This document shows positions 1 through 9,520 of a stretch of 64,000 nucleotides of DNA, piece by piece (positions within the stretch are counted from its first letter, which is position 1; every line of letters begins with the position of its first letter). The stretch is from Chrysomallon squamiferum (taxonomy: Eukaryota > Mollusca > Gastropoda > Neomphalida > Peltospiridae), in contig CM022674.1 in the NCBI GenBank assembly GCA_012295275.1, forward strand, positions 14,477,374-14,541,373, written 5' to 3'. Position numbers and translations under genes: made by a program. Under the pieces are notes generated by a model. That model made no database searches and was not told the DNA's origin. It saw nothing but the letters and a program-made list of their open reading frames with translations.

Positions 1-56
1 TAAGTAAGTAAGTAAGTAAGTAGATAAGTAAGTAAGTAAGTAAGTAAGTAGACAAA
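1..56. repeat. (TAAG)n microsatellite
   Basis: Imperfect TAAG tetranucleotide tract at the window edge, lying in the FHAD1 intron just downstream of the 70-201 exon. Confidence 0.9.
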
Positions 57-69
57 CAAACATGGTTAC

Positions 70-1648
70 CTGTCTCAGTCTGTTCTGCAGGTCAGTGAGC
101 TGTTGTTGTAGTTGTTGTATGAACTGATCTTTGCGGAAAGCTTCGTACTCCTGCGCATGCAGTCTGTTCACTTCTTCAGAAAGCTGCTGTAGTTTGTTTT
201 CCTGCACAGTTAAACATTTTCATAATTAAACAGTTTTCTGACAATTAATCTCTTAATAAGATCTGAATATGTTTATATTTTCATTATATTTATCATTTTC
301 AAAAATTAAATTAACAATTTTAGAATGTGTTTCAATATGTTTACTATTACAACAGATTTCTTAAATCTACAGTTAACATACTGTTTATACAATATATTTT
401 AAATGTTTAAGCAGTTTTATTTATACTTTTATGGTTAAAATGATAACTAGATGAATGAAAGACTTGACTATGACAAAAAGTAAATATGCATATATGTACA
501 CAAACATATATACACACACATATACAAATGCAATTCTACCGTCAGCTTGTAAAAATGCGAACACAAACAATTTTACCTTTTCTTGCATTATCAGCAAGTC
601 TTGACCACTAACAGTGGTTGTCTGTGGCAGGCTCTGTCCACTGTAGTTAGTGGTCAGTCCACTGGTCATCCACCCACCTGAATAATAAACACACCTTTAA
701 TTAAGTATTCCACCATTATCTTGAAAAGTAATTTTATATAAGTTACTAAAATATGACTTTTTCAAATATACTGGAAACTAATAAAAGTAGCCAATATAAA
801 TATTTTAACTGTTTTCACATAGAAATAAGTACCAGAAAATTATGTTTGTAGACCAATTAATTGTTTAAAATACCACTTTTCCAAGAGGAAAACGTTTTTA
901 AAGTCTGTTGATTGTTTTAATAAATCATGTCACTTTGTAGACAGGTGAATATTTCAGTTCTGGCATCTCAGTGTGTCACTTCACAATAATGGTCACCCAA
1001 TTATTATTATTATTATTTTTATTTAGTTGTTGTTTCTTAAATTATGGCACCACCTTGATATAGATGAGCTTTAATTAGAATAGATAGCTGAAAATGTTTA
1101 ATTCTCATTGTTTTATGTTAAATGTAACTTGTTGATTTTAATGTATAATGTTATGACAAATGCATGTTAGTTAGCTACACTCATCTATCTGTCTAATGCA
1201 CTAAAAAACTGTTTTCTACACTTTGTACTAATTTAACTGGAAACTGACTTACTTAGATAAAACAAAAGAACTAGTAACATAACTATCTTCATATATATAT
1301 TTGGTTTCTGTACATTATTTTTTAAAAGAAATATAACATTCAATAAATAAATAAATATTAACATTGAGAAGTATGAACTCCAATAGAGTTATAGAACCTA
1401 GGTATTTCCAAAAACATCAGTGAAAACATTTTTATATTTTAATGCTGATATTATTCTTTAAAATTTTAATTTAAGTTGACAAAGAATAGAAAATCAAACA
1501 AGATTTTGTAGATTTACAATAGAAGCCTTTAAATAATAATAGTATTACTACTACCAATAATAATAACAACAAAATCAGTATCAAAATAAAAAATAAAAAA
1601 TAAAAGTTCAACTAAGAAAAGTTATAAAAAATGTTTTACATGCTTGAG

Positions 1649-1706
<58 letters not shown>

Positions 1707-3417
1707 ATTTCTTTATCTTTCAAATATTTCACCCACACACTGAAACATAACATGCACAAACACCAAATTAATTAAATTATTATTTTCAAGTGTAAATTAA
1801 CATTATTTAAAAACAAATTTGAGCTGGGACTATAAATTTGGGAAAGAGGCTGAATATGGTATCCATAGCAACAGCTGCAACTAGACTAATACCAAATAAC
1901 TAGAACTAATGATTCATATACAAAGACTACACTAGTTAAATATAGATTTCAAAAAAAAAAAAATTAATAAAATATGAACTTAAATTGGAATATTATCAAA
2001 AAATATATATATATTATAACATTATATTTGTTTTAATTTCTTTTCTTATTTTTTGTTGCTATTCATCCTTTTTATTTTTTATGATTTTATCTTTTTTCAC
2101 CACCACCACCACCTCATCATCATCATCATCATATGATTATTATTACTACTACTATTATAACTATTATTCTTATTATTGTCACTGTTGCTGTTGTTCATGG
2201 TATTATTATTTGTATTTCTAATCATAATAGTAAAATTTACATCTACTATTTCTCCATCTGATTAAAAAAACAAAGAAAAACAAACAACAAATGTCTAGAA
2301 GCTTATGATCATAAAAACAAAGGGAAATAAGTAAGTCAAACCTGCAGTATGTCCCTTTGATGAATCTAAATAAAAATATAAATAAATAAATAAATAAATA
2401 ATTTGAATTCCGAATACTTTCTCACTCTCTCTTCCCCATTCACACAAACACACACTGAAGACAAAAACATATCAAAACACACACACAAACACCCATACAT
2501 ACATACAAACTCTCACATACACACACACACAAACAGATTCACACAAACTCACACAAACACACTTATACACACACACACACACTTACACACAACATATATA
2601 CTGACACACACACAGACAGACAAATAAAGTACTGGAAGTTTAACAAACTGTTACCTGAAGCAGTTCTGGCTACAGGTGAGCCGACTGTGTTGGTTGAAGA
2701 AATCGTCTGAAATCTTGGGTCCATGGTTGACCTTCTGGTGGTTGACCCAGCAGACATAGGTCGTGACCTCAGTGGTGGTCTGGGAGGAAGCGGTACTTGA
2801 GCTTGTCGTGGACACAGCGTTGCTGTGGAAACCTGAGGACTCTGTTGGCTGAGATAGGGAAGTCCCTGTGTTGTTGTAGGAGGCTGCTGGTACATTGTGT
2901 AGACAGGCTGGTCGTAGACTGGAATAGTCCATGGTGGGCGTGACTGGACTGGGGGGTACACAACCTGAGGAAAATGAACAAAATGATATCTCAGCAGATC
3001 TTAAAATTAATGTGAGTCACTCAGTGAGAGAGGGAAACCATCCACTACCATCATTCTACTGAGTACTATTATCTCTTAGCAGCAAGAAATATTACATATA
3101 CACCTACCCAAACACAGGAGAACATAAAGCAGAGTTTTCACACGGGGTAGCCATAAGACCCGATATGCTGCAGAAAACATTATGATAATGATGATGATGA
3201 TGATGATGATGATGATGTATATGAGGTTTATTATTAGTGGTAGTAGTACTGGTTGTAGTATTTATTTATGTATTGTTTTTTTTTTCTTATCATTACAAAT
3301 ATGTACATGTGCGTGATAAAATGGAGAAATAGCAGATGTAAGTTTTTCTGTTATGATTAAACACACACACACACACTCACACACATACACACAAATACAC
3401 ACCTACACACACACACA

Positions 3418-3461
<44 letters not shown>

Positions 3462-3470
3462 TACACACAA

Positions 3471-3508
<38 letters not shown>

Positions 3509-4984
3509 CACTGCTACATACAAAAGATTAATAAAAATCAATTCTTTCTGCTGTGTACTCGGATGCAGTTGAAAAGAAACCTGATTAGCTGAGGTAAAAC
3601 ACAAATGAAGGACAGAGTTACAAATCAATGAATATTGATTGAACAAGTTCACAATCATTGTTAATTATTAACACATGTTAACACTGCCTTGTTCACACAC
3701 AAACGTATTAACAAGCTTCAAACACGCAAACTTCCACTGATCAATTGTAAGCTGAACTCATTCCAGTGAAAAAGAATTTTGGTTTGTGAAATTTAAATTT
3801 TAGCAGTTTATTTTTTTTTTATTATAAGTTTATTATTCAAATTTTAATATATGTTTTCATTTTGTATGAATCTACAGTTTAAATTTTATTCAGAAAAATT
3901 TAATTTTTTGTGTTGATAAAATTTAAAATTTAGTGAGTAAAATTTTCTATTATGTGTTTGTCTTTTAGTTATTTTTTCTTCATTAACTTTTTCTTTTTTT
4001 ATTATTTATAGTAAATTTAACTTTATTATTCTTATACTTTAAATATTATTTTAACTTTTTATTATATACATTTTTTTTAAACTTTGTTTTCTTTATTAAA
4101 GAATTCTTAAGCAACATGACAAACAACATGACATGAATGAATGGAGAAGGTTTTTTTTTTTCATTTTTAAAATTTATAATTCACTCCACAAACAAAGACA
4201 TAAACCAGGAGCTGTATGCAGAGGCAGACAAAGACTTGATCTGACACAAAACAATGACACACGCCTCACACAGAACCTTCAAACCCGTTAGATCAGATTT
4301 CTCAACAGAGGTTCATGCAAGCCTGTCTGGACTTATTTTCATATATATATGTGGTAGTCATGCTGCTTTTTTTTTCACTGTTTAATAATCACTCACTGTG
4401 TGTGATGTTGAATAATAAGATAAAACAGACAGACAGGAAAAATACTTTTCTTATTCATATACTCTGTTAGATAAAAATATTCACAAAGATTGCCTTACAG
4501 CATAAAATAATCTGTGTTAGAAAACAAATAATAAAGTGAAAACACAGTAAACAAGATTCTCTCCTTTAGGTAACAACAACACACAGAATATCAGATTATG
4601 TCTAGACAGTGACACACAGAATATCAGATTATGTCTACACAGTGACACACAGAATATCAGATTATGTCTAAACAGTGACACACAGAATATCAGATTATGT
4701 CTAAACAGTGACACACAGAATGCAGTACACACTGACAGCAGGTACATTTTTTAATTTTTGTATGTAAAATGTTTCTTTTTTTTTTAGTGACTGTTTAGAT
4801 GTCAGATCCTACTTTTATAATAAAAATAACAGTATTTAGATGTCTGTGATTGTCACATAGCTGTGTAACTTGTAATTTTGTTACAGCTATTTTTAAACTG
4901 TTACGTGAAACAAAAGATCAGGGTTCAGTCTGACCCTTTATTTAAAAAGGAAAACAAAAAAAGTACTACTACTACTAATAATAA

Positions 4985-5039
<55 letters not shown>

Positions 5040-5642
5040 AATAAAATAAAATAATTATTAATTAATTTGTTAAATTTGTCTAAAGCATATCACTGATTTT
5101 CAAAAAACACAAACTGATAGAAAAGTTTTCTCTAAACTAAACAAAACTAATGAATATTTGTATGGTTACAAAAATATCTAATTACTCTCTGAAACTAACT
5201 AATGTTTAATCAACAAATATTTAAGAAAGAGAAAATATTTGATTTACCTGGCAGTAAACAAATAATAAACATAATATTTTGCCATGTTGCACTGTCATAC
5301 AGTGTGGTATATTTTAATATTTAATTAATAAATACTTAAATGAAAATATTTAATTAAATTCACCTGAGATTTGTTTTCTGTGTGTAACTCATAGGGTGTG
5401 CCGTTGTAGCCGAATCTGACAACATCGCCTGGAGCCAGTCTCACTGCTGCGTTCTGCACCCTGGTGTCGTTGACGTACGTACCCTGCGCAGAATTCAAGT
5501 CTTGTAAAACAAAACAGTCTTCTTCCTCCATGTACTCTATCACTGCATGCTGATAGTCAACTCCCTGAACCTGTCAGTATATAAAATATATATATATAGT
5601 GTCTGTCTGTGTGTGTGTGTCTGTCTGTGTGTGTCTGTGTGC

Positions 5643-5675
<33 letters not shown>

Positions 5676-5734
5676 CACATACACACACTTATACATGCAC
5701 ACAGATCGACATTGTTATCAATTATTATAAATTA

Positions 5735-5783
<49 letters not shown>

Positions 5784-5930
5784 TTCTATAACATTTTCTT
5801 CTTTTTTTGGACTAAACAAATCGAAGTTATATACCTGTATATTTAAATCACAACCATCTCTTCCAACTGTGGTAACCTTTGGAGAAAGAGGGAACATCAT
5901 CCCTTCCCCACCTTTCAAGAACGCCTTCAT
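70..5930 (-). CDS. FHAD1: FHAD1-like forkhead-associated domain protein, 5' five coding exons (partial)
   Basis: Five minus-strand exons splice in one frame: 5835-5930, 5364-5570, 2655-2964, 577-677 and 70-201 (846 nt, 282 codons), all with AG/GT borders. The start is the only in-frame Met (MKAFLKGGEG). Residues 1 to about 100 form an FHA phosphothreonine-binding domain: VGRDG at 22-26, QHAVIEY at 39-45, and QGTYVN at 61-66 where many FHA domains have NGT. Next comes a Pro/Ser/Thr/Gln-rich linker (about 102-205), then a Gln/Leu/Glu-rich coiled coil in the last exon. An N-terminal FHA followed by a long coiled coil is the FHAD1 layout; vertebrate FHAD1 has over 1,000 residues, so most of the gene lies off the left edge. 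It is divergent from PARK7. Intron 2 holds a large AC tract and a 33-bp minisatellite. The family is clear; orthology rests on domain order and the N-terminal sequence. The molecular role is poorly known. Confidence 0.85.
1653..1700. repeat. (GT)n microsatellite
   Basis: About 24 uninterrupted GT units in the FHAD1 intron between exons 577-677 and 2655-2964. The rest of that intron (678-2654) is AT-rich, with short AAT, ATC and TAAA runs and no exon-like sequence. Confidence 0.95.
2440..2620. repeat. AC-rich imperfect repeat
   Basis: Degenerate CACA/CATA array beside the 2655-2964 FHAD1 exon. The His/Thr-rich reading frame across it is only a product of the repeat. Confidence 0.85.
3188..3218. 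repeat. (ATG)n trinucleotide microsatellite
   Basis: About ten ATG/TGA units in FHAD1 intron 2. Confidence 0.9.
3361..3508. repeat. (AC)n microsatellite, interrupted
   Basis: About 150 bp of AC units with occasional AT or AA interruptions, inside FHAD1 intron 2. Open frames through it on both strands are repeat artefacts. Confidence 0.95.
4580..4725. repeat. 33-bp minisatellite, about 4 copies
   Basis: The unit begins CACACAGAATATCAGATTAT and continues with a GTCTAAACAGTGA-type end. There are four tandem copies plus a partial one, in FHAD1 intron 2. The unit is a multiple of three, so it gives a spurious repetitive frame on the minus strand. Confidence 0.9.
4984..5053. repeat. (AAAT)n microsatellite
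   Basis: About 17 tetranucleotide units in FHAD1 intron 2. Confidence 0.95.
5590..5779. repeat. GT / TA / AC compound microsatellite
   Basis: Alternating GT-, TA- and AC-rich tracts fill most of the 264-bp FHAD1 intron 1. The pure AC run is 5736-5779. Confidence 0.95.
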
Positions 5931-6276
5931 TTTGCCGACAAAACACTAGCACTTCTTCTTAACGATCACTTTTTATCCAAATTCGCAGCTGCTCCGAATA
6001 TTTTCAGTATGATAAAGATTATTATCCGATCGTTAATGGGGATGATACTCCATTATTTTGTTTGTAAATACGTCTGTTAAAACAATATAATATATTAATT
6101 TGATTGAAATTGTCCCTCCATCAAAAAACTGGAACAAACACGCATGTCTCGAATCACCATCACGACAGAGAAACAACAGCTTGGAGACTGTAAACATTGT
6201 TGTCGGCTGTTTTCGTAATGTCGTGTTCGGTAAACCTCGTTTCGAAATTCACGACATCGGCTAGATTCGTCAAGTG
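5931..6276. promoter_or_regulatory. Shared divergent promoter region of FHAD1 and PARK7
   Basis: About 346 bp separate the FHAD1 start codon (minus) from the upstream PARK7 start codon (plus). It is the only space available for two head-to-head promoters and two 5'UTRs. It is less repetitive than its surroundings and has several CpG dinucleotides, including TCGTGTTCGG and CTCGTTTCG near 6221-6245. No clear TATA box is seen for either direction. The call is inferred from gene orientation, not from a defined motif set. Confidence 0.6.
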
Positions 6277-6360
6277 ATGCACTTCCTTTGCAGAAGAGCT
6301 AAAGTTTTCTTACTTTTCAGAAATATTGTACGGATTAACAGTTTTTGCACGACAACCAAA
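6277..6360 (+). other. PARK7: Possible mitochondrial presequence / alternative N-terminus of DJ-1
   Basis: ATG at 6277 is in frame with the core ATG at 6361 with no stop between. The 28 added residues ([18 protein letters not shown], then [10 protein letters not shown]) contain five Arg, two Lys and no Asp or Glu. They alternate basic and hydrophobic residues, as matrix-targeting presequences do. The context at 6277 has G at -3; at 6361 it has A at -3 (CAAAATGC), which is stronger. A leaky-scanning choice between mitochondrial and cytosolic forms is inferred. If transcription starts downstream of 6277, the extension is not made. Confidence 0.5.
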
Positions 6361-9189
6361 ATGCCATCAGCTCTTGTCCTGCTTGCAGAAGGTGCAGAAG
6401 AAATGGAAGCAGTTATTACAGTGGATGTCTTACGACGTGGCGGAGTAAATCATTATTAATTTTCGACTTTTGGCTTTAGAACGATTGTAAATGACAATGA
6501 TAGCAATAACTTTTTACCGGTTCTTCAAAATTATGCCTTTCTATTGCTAAATCCAGAAGCGTCGATCAGTTATATTATTAGTATTTTTCTAATTTTAGTA
6601 ATATGTTTGTTATTTCAAAGAAAATGTAAATTAGACAGGACTTTATAGTTATATTGGGTTTTACAAATTGTTTCATACTTGTATTATTTTAATAAGACAT
6701 TAATTAATTTTTGAAAAAGGAAAGCAACCATTTAATAATTCTTAAAATATAAAATTGATCTTTAGACAAGCTTCAGTTACTAAATTCATGTAAATGGTTC
6801 ACCTCTTTTTGAATAAGCAGTTTTATCTAATTTCAGTTAACATTTACAAACTTCATATTCATACTCTAAAGCAGTAATATAAAACATATAAATCGCCACC
6901 ACAGTTCACTAACTAAATGGCAGGTGAGATGTTAGGGTGAAATCCAACTGTTACAGTATCAAAATGAAGAGGGATTATTTGATGCTACCAAGCCCAGACC
7001 CTAATCATAACACCAGTTCTGTCCCTAAGTTCAGCTTCATAACCACACACTACTCTAACCCAGTCCCTAATCTTAAAACTCATCCTAACTCTTAAGTCTC
7101 TAACATAACACTCACCTGACTCTAACCTTCATCCTAAAATTGTAACATTAATTCAAACGCTAATTTCATAATGTACTTGATCCTGATCCTGCCCCTGTAA
7201 CTCTAATCCTGATCCTGCCCCCATAACTCTAATCCTAATCCTATCTAGAGTTCTTTAATCCTGACACTAACCTCCACCCTAAACCCTGTCCAAATCCTTA
7301 CAACAACCTTAACTCTTAACATGCTGGAACAGTTGGAGATGTGTGTGTGTATTTTGTAGATAGATGTCACTGTGGCTGGCTTATCTGGACCAGATCCTGT
7401 TGTTTGTGGTAAAAATGTTCGGATTGTTCCTGACAAGAGTTTAAACGATGCTCAAAAATCAGGTCCTTATGATGCCGTAGTTTGTCCTGGTGGAAACCTG
7501 GGATCAAAAAATCTCTGTGAGGTATGATGTGTGTGTAATGTTTGTAATGTGTTTGTAATGTTTGTGTGTAATTCTCCAGATTGAGGTGACAGTGGCCGGG
7601 GTGGCAGGACCTGAGCCTGTTCTCTGTAGTCGAGATGTGCGCATCGTCCCAGACAAAAGTTTAGACGATGCCGTCAAAGCTGGTGCCTATGATGCTGTTG
7701 TCTGTCCAGGAGGACTGAAGGGTGCTCATAATCTGAGTGAGGTATGAGAGAGTCATTCACTGTTGTAGTGTCAAGATTGGGATAAATGTTAGCAAAAAAT
7801 GAATTTTTAATTATAATGTAAGTAAACTTGTTGCTCAGAACAATTATTTTGTTGTTTTATTTGATATAAAATGTATTTTTTGCTTTGTGGTTTTGTTTGG
7901 AGATAGGTATTTTTTTGTTATCATTGTTTTGTTGCATTTTTTTCCTTGTTTCACTGGAATTTTATGAATTTTAAAAAGTTTTTTGGAGTGTATGAGGATT
8001 TATATTGGCTTTTTTCTTTTGGTCCTTTGGGATCCTTTTTAAATATATATATTAAAGAAATGTTCTAATGTCTTATTTTATTTCCAAATGTATATTTTAA
8101 AATGTGATAATAGATATATTAGGCTATTAATGACCAGTATTGTGATAAACACTACCAGTCTTATGATAACAGTTTTTATTTTTATAATAGTCAGCTGCTG
8201 TTGGAAATCTTCTTAAGGAGCAGGAGGCAAATGGCCGCATTGTTGCTGCAATCTGTGCTGGTAATTTCAAACTAATTTCTTATTCTTCTGCACCTCACTA
8301 AAGTAAAATATTATATATAATGCACACTTTTATCTGTTAATAATATTATATAATTCAAGTTTTCATCTATTAATAATATTATTATATAATCCACACTTTT
8401 ATCTGTTAATAATAATATTTATTAAAATACCAGGAAAAATGTAATATTTTTAAATCATTGACTTCAGGACCAACAGCATTTCTTGCTCATGGAATTGGTA
8501 AAGGAAAAAAAATAACATCGTATCCTTCAGTTGGAGATAAACTGAAAGGTAAATATTTTTTAACAGCAGAAACTATAAATGTCATATTACATATTAATCT
8601 GTTTTGCATTGATCAAAAATATTTTAAAATTTTTAATTTCTTATTTTAAAATGTTGTGTTTTTTAGAATTACATAGAACTCTGTATTATTATATTTTAAA
8701 AGAAAATGTCTTACTCAGTTTTTGTTTATTGATATTTTCATTTTTAATTACATCAGCATTCTTTTAAAATAAAAAAATGAAAGAAATTCTTTTACTTTTT
8801 AAAATATTGATGTAAAATTCCGAATTTATCTTTATTTATTATTTATGTATTCATTTTATGTTGTTTTTATTTTTTTTTTAATTAATTTATGGAATTTTAG
8901 AAATATTTATTTGAGAGTTTGTATTAATCTTTATTTTTTAAATTATATGTTTATTTTGCATTACTCTTGATTTTCATTTATTTGTTTGTTTCTCTTATAT
9001 TTCATTGATATTTTAATAATTATTATAGGAACATACAAATATTCTGAGGATCGTGTTGTCATGGATGGTAAGATGATAACAAGTCGCGGTCCAGGTACAG
9101 CGTTTGAATTTGCTCTGAAAATCGTTGAAGCGATTCAGGGCAAAGAGAAAGCAAACTCTCTGGTGAAACCAATGTTGATCAAACTCTAA
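6277..9189 (+). CDS. PARK7: DJ-1 / Parkinson disease protein 7 homologue, with alternative exon 2 pair
   Basis: Exons: 6277-6444 (core start ATG at 6361), then either 7360-7521 or 7580-7741, then 8191-8260, 8468-8548 and 9029-9189 (TAA). With one copy of exon 2 and the 6361 start, the protein has 185 aa (human DJ-1, 189). Numbered from 6361: GAEEMEA at 11-17 contains Glu16 (human Glu18); RIVAAICAG at 98-106 contains nucleophile Cys104 (human Cys106); [12 protein letters not shown] marks the C-terminal part. PGG of the oxyanion loop is in both exon 2 copies. The human His126 position is Tyr124 here. DJ-1 is a small dimeric flavodoxin-like-fold protein that senses oxidative stress and has been reported to act on glyoxal adducts; it is found in cytosol, nucleus and mitochondria. 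The upstream ATG at 6277 adds 28 residues (separate entry). All junction phases match. Confidence 0.97.
6900..7320. repeat. Degenerate CCTAA/CCTGATCC-type repeat in PARK7 intron 1
   Basis: Loosely repeated C-rich words (CCCTAATC, CTCTAACC, ACTCTAATCCTGATCCTGCC) run through about 300 bp upstream of exon 2a. The near-duplicate pair at about 7180-7240 is the clearest. The texture resembles diverged telomere-like or satellite DNA and differs from the surrounding AT-rich intron. Confidence 0.5.
7360..7521 (+). CDS. PARK7: PARK7 alternative exon 2a
   Basis: Preceded by TTTTGTAG and followed by GAG|GTATGA; 162 nt, phase 0 at both ends, no stop. It encodes 54 residues from [10 protein letters not shown] to NLGSKNLCE, covering the segment after the first helix up to the PGG loop. 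It keeps PVVC (human Cys46 position) and PGGNLG (as in human). It matches exon 2b at 37 of 54 residues, with many of the differences conservative, so it is an old duplicate kept open rather than an assembly duplication or a dead exon. Confidence 0.9.
7522..7579 (+). other. 58-bp spacer between PARK7 exons 2a and 2b
   Basis: It begins GTATGATG and ends TTCTCCAG, so both splice sites are formally present. At 58 nt, made largely of GT/TAATG repeats, it is probably too short to be removed efficiently as an intron. Steric hindrance between closely spaced sites is an established way to enforce mutually exclusive exons. Confidence 0.7.
7580..7741 (+). CDS. PARK7: PARK7 alternative exon 2b
   Basis: Preceded by ATTCTCCAG and followed by GAG|GTATGA; 162 nt, phase 0 at both ends. 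It encodes 54 residues from [10 protein letters not shown] to GAHNLSE. Compared with 2a, the loop after the oxyanion glycines reads PGGLKG instead of PGGNLG, while PVLCSRDV and the NLSE end are closer to human. Either copy completes the fold. Including both would keep frame but insert a redundant 54-residue block into the fold. Confidence 0.93.
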
Positions 9190-9520
9190 CTACATCAACA
9201 TTTTCAACTCTTCCATGGAAAATGTTAAAGATTTTTTCTTGCTTATAACAAGTAGACCCGAAATGATGAAGAAAGAGATGGAAATTTTGAACTTACTTCT
9301 GCAAAGTCTAAGGACACAGCCTATGTGTTTAGATTGTTTAAAGCCTGATTTAGTGATTATGTCAGTTATTTCAAATTGTGTCTTAAAAGAGATTAGTTTT
9401 GACAAGTTTGAGGAAGTAATCAAATGACAACTGAGATATTTTCTTTAATCTGCTCTCAACATTTTTGTTTCTCTTTTCGAACGTGACATTTGACAGAAAT
9501 AAATTCAGTTTTGACTTCCC
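9190..9520 (+). other. PARK7: PARK7 3'UTR with polyadenylation signal
   Basis: Sequence after the TAA stop. AATAAA at 9498-9503 is the first canonical signal; other AATAAA copies occur at about 9694-9705 and 9740, so longer forms are possible. A 70-codon open frame at 9215-9427 lies wholly inside (see findings). Confidence 0.6.

Noticed and set aside
4517-4747. Repeated RHNLIFCVSL frame, minus strand
   Set aside because: Generated by the 33-bp intronic minisatellite; not flanked by plausible coding sequence.
7360-7741. DJ-1 exon pair as an assembly duplication
   Set aside because: The copies differ at 17 of 54 residues and more widely in DNA, and the flanking intron sequence is not duplicated.
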